From positions 2,168,501 to 2,232,500 of the forward strand of contig NZ_CP080414.1 in NCBI RefSeq assembly GCF_019457615.1: 64,000 nt of DNA. The letters are read 5' to 3'. This DNA comes from Shewanella zhangzhouensis. Lineage in GTDB: Bacteria; Pseudomonadota; Gammaproteobacteria; Enterobacterales; Shewanellaceae. The number at the start of each line of letters is the position of its first letter. The first letter of the stretch is position 1. Under the pieces are notes generated by a model. The model worked only from the letters and a program-made list of their open reading frames with translations. It made no database searches and was not told where the DNA came from. The position numbers were made by a program, and so were the translations under genes. Positions 35,530-43,558 of the stretch are shown here, one piece after another.

Positions 35530-38500
35530 GTGACCTTCGGAAAGAGGGGAGAAAACACCCGTTTTACCAAGAAGTGTACCTGGCAGTGTTCCAAGAACAT
35601 TATTCAACTTTAGACCCATTAAATAACAAGCAGGTCAAAAAGGAATGTGAACTATGGTCTGATTACTTTAACCTATTGGTTTTATTGAATAAAAATGTAA
35701 GATTATCTAAGGAAACACTATTACATGAAGAGTTAAAAAATGTTATTTCAGGATTAAAGGCTGAAGTTTCAAATCGACAGAGACAGTTGACAATCCTACA
35801 GTCCTTACTCAATTACGCCAAACTTCATTTCGACATCGATTCACCTAACGTGCCTGCGATAGTGACTCTGAAGCGCGAGAAACCGTTACTTTCACCTGTC
35901 GATTTGACCAAATTAATTTTCGTAGAAAAAATCAACTCAATTTTGCAGGCAGAGTTGATCTCACCAGCAAGAACGCATGATCGTCAGGTTAAAATCGGTA
36001 GATTGTTTCTTATATTATATTGGACTGTGAATATTGAGAAGACTGAACATTTATGTCTAATGTTGGCATACCCTAAAGACATCTTCTATGTCGGCGGAAT
36101 TTGTTATTGGCAATGTCAAACTCCTAGAGTTAACTCACCACGGTATGTACTCAATGACATGGCGGTTATGGCATTGCAACAATGGCATCTTGAGCATTAT
36201 GCTGCTTCAACATCTGCAATAAAATCAAGTCAAATCAAACCTGCATTAGTGCGCTACCTGAATCAAGTATCGCATTTCGATTGGTCTGATATGTCAATAT
36301 TGAAATTAAGGGTAATACGCCGGATAGATACAGTGCTGAGATATGGACCCGTTCAATATCAGATGTACATTTTACCAGGCGTTTGCCAGTCATTGCCAAT
36401 CCATTCATTCCTGCGTCTTATGACAGGAAAAGCCTGTGCATATGCTGAACCAAACCTTTTAGATTCCATTTCTGAAAAAACGAAGGCTCTTCGCGAGTGG
36501 TCGCAAGTTGCTAACGGAACGACATGCTTTGTACCAATGTCAGAGACATTGAAGCAATTAGATAAAGTGTTTAGCCACCTTATACAACTTGAAAGCCAAA
36601 AAGCCACTCGTACTGATTGCCTTAACTCACTTGCCATTATCCTCGAACAATCGTCGTCTAAAATGAATCCGTGCTTTTGGATACTGTGTGCATGGCTGTA
36701 CTCACTACTGAAAGTCGGCGGTACTATCAAACGTCGTTTAAAAATATCAACAACAATCGATTACGTAAGAAGTCTTAGCCGACCATTTTTACTCGTTTTT
36801 TGCACAAGTGACATCAGCTTGCTTTCTGGTGCAGAGTGGACCAACAAATTAAATGAAGCCACTGACCATTTTTCATCGCCAAAAAGAAGAATATATGTCT
36901 ATTATTTTGCCAAGTTCTTAGTCGATTCAGGATTTTCAAGAGATTTATGTCTATCTGATATAGAGGTAGTAGGTAGCTCGAGTGAAGTAGATGCGAACCT
37001 TATAACAGTAGAACATGCACAAGTCATATTGTCCTATTTGGGTGGCAAGTCAGCTGAGTGTCTGGTGCATCGTGACGCCTTTTTCCTGCTGTGCTTTTGT
37101 TTTTACAGCGGATTACGTCGAAATGAAGCTGCGAAGTTAACCTGGGGTGACTTTTCATTCTCTCTTGAAGAACCAAGTATGAACGATTTCGACTATGTTC
37201 AACTTTCAGTAAGACCCAATAAACATAGGTCATTAAAAACAACGTCAGCTAGACGAGAGCTACCACTAGACGCATTGTGGCCTAAAACGGAAATAATGAA
37301 ATTGCGCAGCTTCTATCGAATCGTCAAAAGCACAGGCACTAACAATAGCACCTTATTGTTCGAGAATGAGAGAAGAGTAAACCTTGCCTATGAACTTATT
37401 ACGAATTTAATGCGCCATTACACAAAAGATCATAGCCTGCGCATTCATCATTTACGCCACAGTTTCGCCAATTGGACCTGGTGCCGTCTGAATCCAAAGC
37501 TTATAGAGGCTGGCAGAGCAGAGCTAGCGATGTTCAGTGATGAAATTTTTGATGTTCAATATCTATGCAGGTTACAAAGTCGCTTACGCTTCAGCGACAA
37601 CACACGAAAAAAGATGTTCATCTTGTCACACATGATGGGCCATAAAGACGTGCAATCGACGCTGAACAGTTACCTTCATTTGAAAGACGTACTTTATTAC
37701 CTGCAACAAAAATCGCGTTTCGTTCTGACAAAATATTTCACATCAGAGAGTCTGGGACGTGCGACTCTATCGCCGTCAGAGCCTGGCCTCAGCTTAGCCG
37801 AGCGAATTAATTATTACACTCAGGAAGTAGCACAGAAACTAGCTATCAAGCCAGCGCCTCTTGTTTTGGGTTTGAAACTCCCAAATTTAACGAATTTCTC
37901 CATCAACATAAAAGCAGATCAGACTATAAGCAGTTTAACTTGGTCAAAAGCATTGAAGGCGTTGAAATCATCATCGGCCATTGACGTTGCGACTCATTTT
38001 GCAGTTCCATTGCCGCAATTGCAGCAGTTATTCACAAATGCAGAGGCCATTCATCAAACTTATCCTCGCAGAGGGAAGCGGTTACCCTTAATACCCAAGT
38101 TTCCGAATTTTTGCGGAGAATATGGTCAAAACAACTCGCCAGCAGCTAATTCCACAAAAGTATTCTCATTTTTGTGCAAAAAATTAGATACCAGTTTGGA
38201 TTCAGGGGCATTGACCTTGGAACATATTCGTCTCGGTATGGAAATTATCTTGTACGCCGTACCTGGGAAAGATTATGCCTTACGGTGTCCCGATTCAAAA
38301 GTGTCCAGAATGTTTATACGGCTCTGTCAACTGCTTGGACTTAAAGCACGGCACTTAAAGTTTAGGCACCATAGCGCGGATCTTGACACTGAAAAGAGCA
38401 GCTTAATTAAGGCTAGGTGGAAGAAGACAATCTGTGAATATGGTTTCAGTGACACCAATTTCACCATTGCGAGTACCACTGAAGGTCAATTTCTAGGACG

Positions 38501-38639
38501 GCATGATGGAAACGGTTTTTTAGAGATTGCATTGGTTAACAACAATTATAAGCGGGTACAAAGACACCAAAGCTTGTTTAGTTTCCTGCATTTTATGTTG
38601 ATCTTGAGCTTTGATAAAGGTCAACTGCCTAAAGATTAA
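35499..38639 (+). CDS. Giant tyrosine recombinase, 1046 aa
   Basis: A clear phage-integrase-family catalytic domain in the middle of a very long protein: Arg540 in YSGLRRNEAAKLTW, His650 and Arg653 in HHLRHSFANW, His715 in HMMGHKDVQSTL, and Tyr725 in NSYLHLKD. There are about 500 residues before it and 320 after it; typical integrases are 300-450 residues in total. It starts within the end of the previous gene behind GGGAGGTAGG, so the three genes form one coupled operon. Likely the main integrase of the tRNA-Val island. Confidence 0.85.
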   Translation: MAVCKIRTFISDLRKEGRKHPFYQEVYLAVFQEHYSTLDPLNNKQVKKECELWSDYFNLLVLLNKNVRLSKETLLHEELKNVISGLKAEVSNRQRQLTILQSLLNYAKLHFDIDSPNVPAIVTLKREKPLLSPVDLTKLIFVEKINSILQAELISPARTHDRQVKIGRLFLILYWTVNIEKTEHLCLMLAYPKDIFYVGGICYWQCQTPRVNSPRYVLNDMAVMALQQWHLEHYAASTSAIKSSQIKPALVRYLNQVSHFDWSDMSILKLRVIRRIDTVLRYGPVQYQMYILPGVCQSLPIHSFLRLMTGKACAYAEPNLLDSISEKTKALREWSQVANGTTCFVPMSETLKQLDKVFSHLIQLESQKATRTDCLNSLAIILEQSSSKMNPCFWILCAWLYSLLKVGGTIKRRLKISTTIDYVRSLSRPFLLVFCTSDISLLSGAEWTNKLNEATDHFSSPKRRIYVYYFAKFLVDSGFSRDLCLSDIEVVGSSSEVDANLITVEHAQVILSYLGGKSAECLVHRDAFFLLCFCFYSGLRRNEAAKLTWGDFSFSLEEPSMNDFDYVQLSVRPNKHRSLKTTSARRELPLDALWPKTEIMKLRSFYRIVKSTGTNNSTLLFENERRVNLAYELITNLMRHYTKDHSLRIHHLRHSFANWTWCRLNPKLIEAGRAELAMFSDEIFDVQYLCRLQSRLRFSDNTRKKMFILSHMMGHKDVQSTLNSYLHLKDVLYYLQQKSRFVLTKYFTSESLGRATLSPSEPGLSLAERINYYTQEVAQKLAIKPAPLVLGLKLPNLTNFSINIKADQTISSLTWSKALKALKSSSAIDVATHFAVPLPQLQQLFTNAEAIHQTYPRRGKRLPLIPKFPNFCGEYGQNNSPAANSTKVFSFLCKKLDTSLDSGALTLEHIRLGMEIILYAVPGKDYALRCPDSKVSRMFIRLCQLLGLKARHLKFRHHSADLDTEKSSLIKARWKKTICEYGFSDTNFTIASTTEGQFLGRHDGNGFLEIALVNNNYKRVQRHQSLFSFLHFMLILSFDKGQLPKD

Positions 38640-38693
38640 TAGCGCAACAAAGGAGGTAGAATAATTGTGTTTGTCTAGGATTGGCGTGATGGT

Positions 38694-39398
38694 TCAGTTC
38701 AGACATTCGTTCCGGAATTTGCCATTCAGGCGTTCCACAAAGGCATTTTGCGGCGGCTTTCCTGGCTGGATAAAGGGCAGTGTGACGCCCGTTTCCTTAC
38801 TCCAGAAGAACATTGCCTTGCTGGTAAATTCTGTCCCATTGTCGAAAGTAACCTTGTTTGGCTTGCCTCGCTCTTCCATCAACTGGTCCAAGAATCTGGC
38901 GACCTGCCTGCCACTGATGGCTACAGAGACTAATTGACCGACCATTTCCCGCGAATAATCATCCATGACATTCAGTAACCGAAAGCGGCGACCATTGCTG
39001 AGTTGCTCTGACACAAAGTCCATAGACCAACGTTGATTCGGTGCTGTCGGCACCTCCATCGGCTGCCTTGGCCGGGTTAGCTTCTTGCGCTTCTTCGTTC
39101 TGACCTGCAAGCCTTCCTCCGTGTAGAGCCGATAGGTTCGTTTGCGGTTTTTGACCCAGCCTTCGCCTCTGAGCAAACCATGCAGCATTAGATACCCATA
39201 GCGGGAATATTGCGTCGCCAGCGCCTTCAGCCGCTGTCTGAGCTCATTGTCAGCGTTTGTCCTGGGCTGATAGCGAAACGCGGTCCGGCTCAACCCAGCC
39301 AGCTTGCAGGCCACTCGCTCACTGAGACTGAAACATTCAATCAATTGTGTAGCAACAGGCTTTTTTCCGCTAGCGTTACCACTTTTTTGACTGGACAT
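38694..39398 (-). pseudogene. IS3-family transposase OrfB, C-terminally truncated
   Basis: DDE integrase-core protein of 234 residues: first Asp in RWSMDFVSEQL, second in VTFDNGTEF, Glu in NAFVERLNG. The family normally continues for about 40 residues beyond GKFRNECLN, but here a stop follows at once. An AAAAAAG slippery run at 39382-39388 (minus strand) in the orfA/orfB overlap is the usual site of the -1 frameshift that makes OrfAB. Confidence 0.85.
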
Positions 39399-39639
39399 CC
39401 TTCATGGTTTCGACTTCCAGCATCTTTTTGAGTTTGTTGTTCTCGGCCTGCAACTCTCTCAGCCGCTTCGCTTCATTTACTTCTAGCCCCGCATACTTGC
39501 TGCGCCAGTTGTAGAATGTGCCCGTGGATGTGCCCATCTCTCGGCAAATGTCATCGACCTTTGCCTCTGCCTCATGCTGTTTAATGGCCTTAATGATTTG
39601 TTATTCGGTGTAGCGTTGCTTGATGATGAGATCTCCATT
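39376..39639 (-). pseudogene. IS3-family OrfA remnant with in-frame stop
   Basis: The minus-strand reading gives QIIKAIKQHEAEAKVDDICR, then MGTSTGTFYNWRSKYAGLEV and a leucine-zipper-like tail ending SKKW, the OrfA helix-turn-helix protein. A TAA at 39601-39603 replaces the expected Glu of the YTEEQ motif. About five residues are missing before EVETMKD. Non-functional. Confidence 0.75.
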
Positions 39640-39785
39640 GGCTCCAGTTTATTGGAAATCTCATCAATGTCATGGTCTTAAATTTGGGGGAGAGGTCAGT
39701 GCCAGTATGCCTAAGTGTCGTGACTTCTAGACTCACCTACAAAATTCAGGCTTTACTAGTTTAAAACATAGAGCAGAACAGCATG

Positions 39786-40100
39786 CTAAATGCACACCAT
39801 ACTGCGAATGCTCTGATGTGCTTGGGCTAAGTCATCGAGCGTGCCTGATGTTATGACCGCAAGTGGTTTCCTTCCTTTAAAGAACAAACTTTTACTCACA
39901 TGATTCATAAAGTTTTTCTGTTCTGAACTTTCTCTATACAGCAACTGCAAACACTCATTAATCGCTATGATATACTGCTCACGTTGTTGTATTTCTGACT
40001 CGATGGCGCGGGGTAAAATCAACTCAATTTGACTTAGTGTTGCTCCCCAATGCTCCAGGATCTTGTTCACTCTTTCTACACTCATCGCGGTCTCCATCAT
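39786..40100 (-). CDS. Hypothetical protein, 104 aa
   Basis: Mostly helical small protein (VNKILEHWGATLSQIELIL, YIIAINECLQLLY) ending with a strand-turn segment KPLAVITSGTLDDLAQAHQS. It begins six bases after the quinone-reductase stop on the same strand, so it is the last gene of that operon. No signal peptide. I do not recognise a family. Confidence 0.55.
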   Translation of the reverse strand: MMETAMSVERVNKILEHWGATLSQIELILPRAIESEIQQREQYIIAINECLQLLYRESSEQKNFMNHVSKSLFFKGRKPLAVITSGTLDDLAQAHQSIRSMVCI

Positions 40101-40106
40101 TCGGTT

Positions 40107-40775
40107 TTAGTATTGACCTATTTCTATCGCAGACTCATCAAAGATCGTTTGCAAACGTTTTGCATACCGTTCTAATTCAGCGATGCGTTCTTGTTCAGCT
40201 CTTCTCGCTGGGCCAAACACTTTTTGTGGTGCTAATACTGAAAAACCATTGAACTCAAAAATGCCGCGATGAATAGGGCGTAAAATAGCATCTAAATCGC
40301 CATTCCAACCACCTTTGAGATACATTTCTTCTGAACCGCCGATGGTTACACTAATCATAGCTTTTTTGCCTTTATAGACGCCATTTTCATAGAAACGACC
40401 ACCACCGTAAGTTCGACCCATTGCAAACACGCGATCTACCCAGCCTTTAATCATGGCCGGCATGCCAAACCACCAGAGTGGAAACTGGAAGATGACGAGA
40501 TCACAGCATTCCAATTTTTGGATTTCCGTCTCAATCTCAGGTGCGAAGCCATCATGTTCGGTGGCGTACACTTCTTCAAGTTGTTGTTTGAAGAATTCAG
40601 CGTCATTGGTGCTAATGAAGTTATGGCGGCCTGACACTGGATTAAAATTCATCGCATGCAAGTCAGAGGTTTCGACGCTATGCCCTGCTGCCTCTAGTGT
40701 TTTTATGGCGGTGCGAAACATTGCGCCGTTAAAGCTTTTTGGCTCAGGGTGCCAGTAAACAACAAGGATATTCAT
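40107..40775 (-). CDS. NAD(P)H-dependent quinone oxidoreductase (flavodoxin-like)
   Basis: A 222-residue flavoprotein of the NQO1/MdaB/KefF group, which reduces quinones with two electrons and limits redox cycling. The N-terminal VVYWHPEPKSFNGAMF binds FMN/FAD phosphate. QFPLWWFGMPAMIKGWVDRVF and YGGGRFYENGVYKGKKAM are signature blocks. A close paralogue starts at 63522, about 77% identical over 158 residues by my count. It lies in an operon with the beta-propeller gene upstream and a small gene downstream. Confidence 0.9.
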   Translation of the reverse strand: MNILVVYWHPEPKSFNGAMFRTAIKTLEAAGHSVETSDLHAMNFNPVSGRHNFISTNDAEFFKQQLEEVYATEHDGFAPEIETEIQKLECCDLVIFQFPLWWFGMPAMIKGWVDRVFAMGRTYGGGRFYENGVYKGKKAMISVTIGGSEEMYLKGGWNGDLDAILRPIHRGIFEFNGFSVLAPQKVFGPARRAEQERIAELERYAKRLQTIFDESAIEIGQY

Positions 40776-40847
40776 TTTATTCTCTCCAATACTCTGATCA
40801 TCTGCGCGGACTGCTCTGTTTGAACTAGTTAATATTGCGAATGTTAT

Positions 40848-41771
40848 TTACAGCTTAACTTTATACAGGCCAGCGTTTTCTTTACCACCAAATAATAAGC
40901 CGCCATCGTTAGTTATGTAGAAGTAGCCTTTGTCTTGCTTACTCATTTGAATCGCTGTATTGCCCTTTATACCATCCTCTAAAACCACAGATTTTTCCTT
41001 TCGAGCGGTGAATTTGATCACTTCGTTGTGGTGAGTCGTGATAAACCAATCACCCTGTTCATTGATAATAAAATCATCGGCTTGAATACCTGTTTCGATG
41101 ATCTCAACCTTTGTTGCTTGATGATTTTTTAAAGTGATTTTTCCGAGAGTTTGTTGTGCTGAGTTTGTAAAGTAAATCGCACCTTTGTAGAGTTGAATTC
41201 CGTTTACACCAGGCAGACTAGGGCGCTCTTGCATTGGCTGTAGTGCCTCATCATCAAGCCACAACGACATCTTGTTACTATTCATATCAAATCGGTAAAT
41301 TTTACCCATAGCAGCATCCCCAATGAGATACTGCTGTTCGCCAAGATAGAGCATGCCATTTAGAAAAGCAGGGGTATCAAGACTAACAAGACGTGTTAGT
41401 TTACCTTTCGTTGAGACTTTATATAGAGCCATATGGTTTAGAAAGTCAGCACCTGCCATGATAGATAGTTCATGTACTGATAGTAGCCCTTCGCCCTTTT
41501 CATCAAAACGGATTGATGCAGGATGACCATCTACCTTCGCCCAAAGTGCTGCTTGACCTTGTTCATTGTACTTATATAGCGATTGACCTGTGTAATCTGT
41601 CGCAACCAGTTCCTGCTCGTTTTTGTAGGTAAGGTTCTCAAAAAAGTGACCTGCTGGCATGGATATAACTGAATCAATAACTGGCTGTTGGTGATGTTTG
41701 CCTGCAGCCAAAGCTGGAGCCATCATCGTTACAGTAGCTAGAGTTAAAGTCGTAAATGTTTGCTTAAACAT
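40848..41771 (-). CDS. Secreted SMP-30/gluconolactonase-like beta-propeller protein
   Basis: A 307-residue protein with signal peptide (MFKQTFTTLTLATVTMMAPALA) and repeated propeller blades (NGMLYLGEQQYLIGDAAMGK, PGVNGIQLYKGAIYFTNSAQ, GNTAIQMSKQDKGYFYITND). The NG-x-x-L and GVNGI-x-x-Y patterns are those of SMP-30/LRE-type proteins that bind a divalent metal and may hydrolyse lactones; the substrate is unknown. First gene of an operon with the quinone reductase, divergent from a LysR gene. Confidence 0.75.
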   Translation of the reverse strand: MFKQTFTTLTLATVTMMAPALAAGKHHQQPVIDSVISMPAGHFFENLTYKNEQELVATDYTGQSLYKYNEQGQAALWAKVDGHPASIRFDEKGEGLLSVHELSIMAGADFLNHMALYKVSTKGKLTRLVSLDTPAFLNGMLYLGEQQYLIGDAAMGKIYRFDMNSNKMSLWLDDEALQPMQERPSLPGVNGIQLYKGAIYFTNSAQQTLGKITLKNHQATKVEIIETGIQADDFIINEQGDWFITTHHNEVIKFTARKEKSVVLEDGIKGNTAIQMSKQDKGYFYITNDGGLLFGGKENAGLYKVKL

Positions 41772-41816
41772 AATCTCAATCTCGTCATTAGTTGCGTTGG
41801 CAGGAATAATATATTA

Positions 41817-41871
41817 GGTTTCATAAACCATCTATAGAGTATAAGTTATAACCGCCTTAACCAATGGTTAA
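41817..41871. promoter_or_regulatory. Two palindromes between divergent LysR and propeller genes
   Basis: GGTTT-CAT-AAACC (41817-41829) and TTAACCA-A-TGGTTAA (41857-41871) lie in the 113-bp divergent region. LysR regulators usually bind such dyads beside their own gene and activate the divergent operon; assignment to the LysR protein here is inferred. Confidence 0.45.
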
Positions 41872-41884
41872 TAAAGAGTTTTCT

Positions 41885-42778
41885 ATGAAATCACTCCCAA
41901 GCCAGCTACCTATTTTGATTGAGGTCGCCAAAGAACAGAGTTTTTCCGCAGCAGCGAGAAACCTTGGCATTTCTGCGCCTGCTGTGAGTAAAGCAATTAA
42001 TAAGTTAGAAGATGAATGGAAGCTTAAACTGTTTCATCGCTCATCCCACTCTCTGAGCTTAACCTCGGCTGGACGCCAGTTAGTGGCAAATCTTGAACCA
42101 GCAGTGATGAGTATTTTTTCTGCTATAGACTCATGTAAAGAAACGAACTTACAGCTTGCTGGCACAATTAAAGTTAATCTTCCAGGAACAGCTTTGGGTG
42201 TGGATACTATACTCCCGCACTTGATGGCGTTTAATTATAAACATCCAGATGTGCAGCTAAATTTATACTTTAGTGATGCCAGTGTAGATCTGATTAGCCA
42301 TGGATTCGATTTGGGTATTGGTACTTCAATCAACCAAGATTCTCGTTTGATAGCTAAGCGACTATTTCATAGCAATATTGGTCTATATGCATCAAAGCTG
42401 TTTGTTGAAAAATATGGAGTGCCGAATACGATAGAGCAACTGGTTGATTTCCGCTGCTTACCGGTCCGTTCGATTGAAACGGGTAAGTTTCGAAGTATCA
42501 ATTTGTATGACGGTGATAAGGAGCACTTAATTACGCCACAGGGAAGCATTACCGTGGATAGCTTTATCGCAGCAAAGACCCTGCTATGTTCTGGTTGGGG
42601 GATTGTAGGTCTATCAGAGTGGATGATCAAAGCGGAGCTAGAGCAAGGGGAGATAGTGCCCATTCTGCAAAAACACTGGGGGCCACAACTACCAGTCTAT
42701 CTCTATTATTCATCTAGAGAGTATATGCCGCAAAGTGTCAGAACGTTAATTGATTATTTGTCAGATAAGTTAAACTAA
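41885..42778 (+). CDS. LysR-family transcriptional regulator
   Basis: About 297 residues. The winged helix-turn-helix is SFSAAARNLGISAPAVSKAINKLE, followed by the effector-binding domain (PGTALGVDTILPHLMAF, AKTLLCSGWGIVGLSEWMI). It belongs to the LysR subset with SDASVDLISHGFDLGIG, common among regulators of oxidoreductase genes. ATG 41885 has AAAGAG upstream; an upstream ATG at 41864 is possible. Divergent from the propeller/quinone-reductase operon, its likely target. Confidence 0.88.
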   Translation: MKSLPSQLPILIEVAKEQSFSAAARNLGISAPAVSKAINKLEDEWKLKLFHRSSHSLSLTSAGRQLVANLEPAVMSIFSAIDSCKETNLQLAGTIKVNLPGTALGVDTILPHLMAFNYKHPDVQLNLYFSDASVDLISHGFDLGIGTSINQDSRLIAKRLFHSNIGLYASKLFVEKYGVPNTIEQLVDFRCLPVRSIETGKFRSINLYDGDKEHLITPQGSITVDSFIAAKTLLCSGWGIVGLSEWMIKAELEQGEIVPILQKHWGPQLPVYLYYSSREYMPQSVRTLIDYLSDKLN

Positions 42779-43154
42779 TAGTCTTTTGTAGGCACACTTG
42801 CTGGAACAAAAATTGCTGGCTTTTCTTCTTCGCGGCATTTATGGTCAAAGGCGGCCAGTTTGTCATAAGCGCCGCTATGATACAAACATACGAAGTCTTC
42901 ATAGATATTTTTTATCGCCTTGCTCTGTTTTTTTCTTCATGTTTCAACTAACTAATAGGTATTTCCTGAAACTCATCCGTTTTATTCTGAGATATGCGTA
43001 TAGGATATTTAGGCACTGGAAGCTTGCTGTTGAGATAACGTCTGACGGTACTTCTCGATGATCTTGTCGGTCTAAACCATTTCTCGGCTAGACATCCTAT
43101 CATGGAATTGCCAACGGCGAATGATGCTTAATAGTGAAATATCGAACACTCCAA

Positions 43155-43200
43155 ATATTTAATAAACTCCCGATTTAAAGACGCAGGATTTATTAAATAT
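43155..43200. repeat. Perfect 12-bp inverted repeat, 22-base loop
   Basis: ATATTTAATAAA (43155-43166) and TTTATTAAATAT (43189-43200). Strongly A/T-rich arms, no T-run after it. Origin unknown. Confidence 0.7.
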
Positions 43201-43476
43201 CTAGACCAGCTTTCTGTTCAAATTAAGGGGTAAAGTGGATCACTTTGGGGGGCAATTTAACATTTGAAATTTACTTTATCTAACAGTACTAATCACAAGA
43301 GGAAAATTTTGTCGTGGAGCTTACTTCTATTTGTATGGTTAATTGGAAGTCTAAATATTCGGAGAATGAGCTAGTGTTGAGGTGGGTTTTATTGCTGAGA
43401 TTCGGTTGTAGGTTACTGGTTCCAACTGTTAGTGCCATGATTACCACCTTTAACTGGGTGGGAGCATATTTACTTT

Positions 43477-43519
43477 GACTATGGTTAATCGAAATACTTC
43501 GCACAGATTAACCATAGTC
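43477..43519. repeat. Perfect 14-bp inverted repeat, 15-base loop
   Basis: GACTATGGTTAATC (43477-43490) and GATTAACCATAGTC (43506-43519). The arms contain TGGTTAA/TTAACCA, the same half-sites as the palindrome at 41857-41871. It could be an operator or, on the minus strand, a terminator-like hairpin after the thioredoxin-membrane gene, but no good U-tract is seen. Confidence 0.7.
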
Positions 43520-43558
43520 CTATCGGCAACGTTTTGGATAGTTTTAGGCTTTTCCTAA

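Larger units (their letters stand above)
38694..39698 (-). mobile_element. IS3-family insertion sequence, decayed and truncated
   Basis: Contains orfB and orfA remnants on the minus strand and one recognisable end, TGACCTCTCCCCC (minus strand, starting at 39698). The orfB C-terminus and the other end are missing: coding stops after GKFRNECLN at 38694, 54 bases from the giant recombinase gene. orfA has a nonsense codon and a small deletion. The element cannot transpose by itself. Confidence 0.85.
42779..43558. other. 780-bp stretch without a supported gene; two long inverted repeats
   Basis: Only short frames without recognisable protein features occur. The stretch contains two perfect inverted repeats (43155-43200 and 43477-43519, listed separately). 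It also contains a GTGGATCACTTTG string near 43234 that resembles ends of some IS21-type elements. A minus-strand fragment near 43020-43095 reads somewhat like a transposase start but is broken by a stop. It is probably scar tissue from earlier insertions. Confidence 0.5.

Noticed and set aside
42798..43061. An 87-codon open frame in the gap after the LysR gene
   Set aside because: Biased residue make-up (many Arg, Phe, Leu, Tyr), no RBS, no recognisable motif, and it lies in a scar-like region.
43015..43095. Minus-strand reading resembling a transposase start
   Set aside because: It meets a TAG after seven codons and is too short to assign to any IS family.
43477..43519. Integron attC site for the 14-bp inverted repeat
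   Set aside because: The arms do not fit the RYYYAAC/GTTRRRY core pattern and no integron integrase or cassette order is present.
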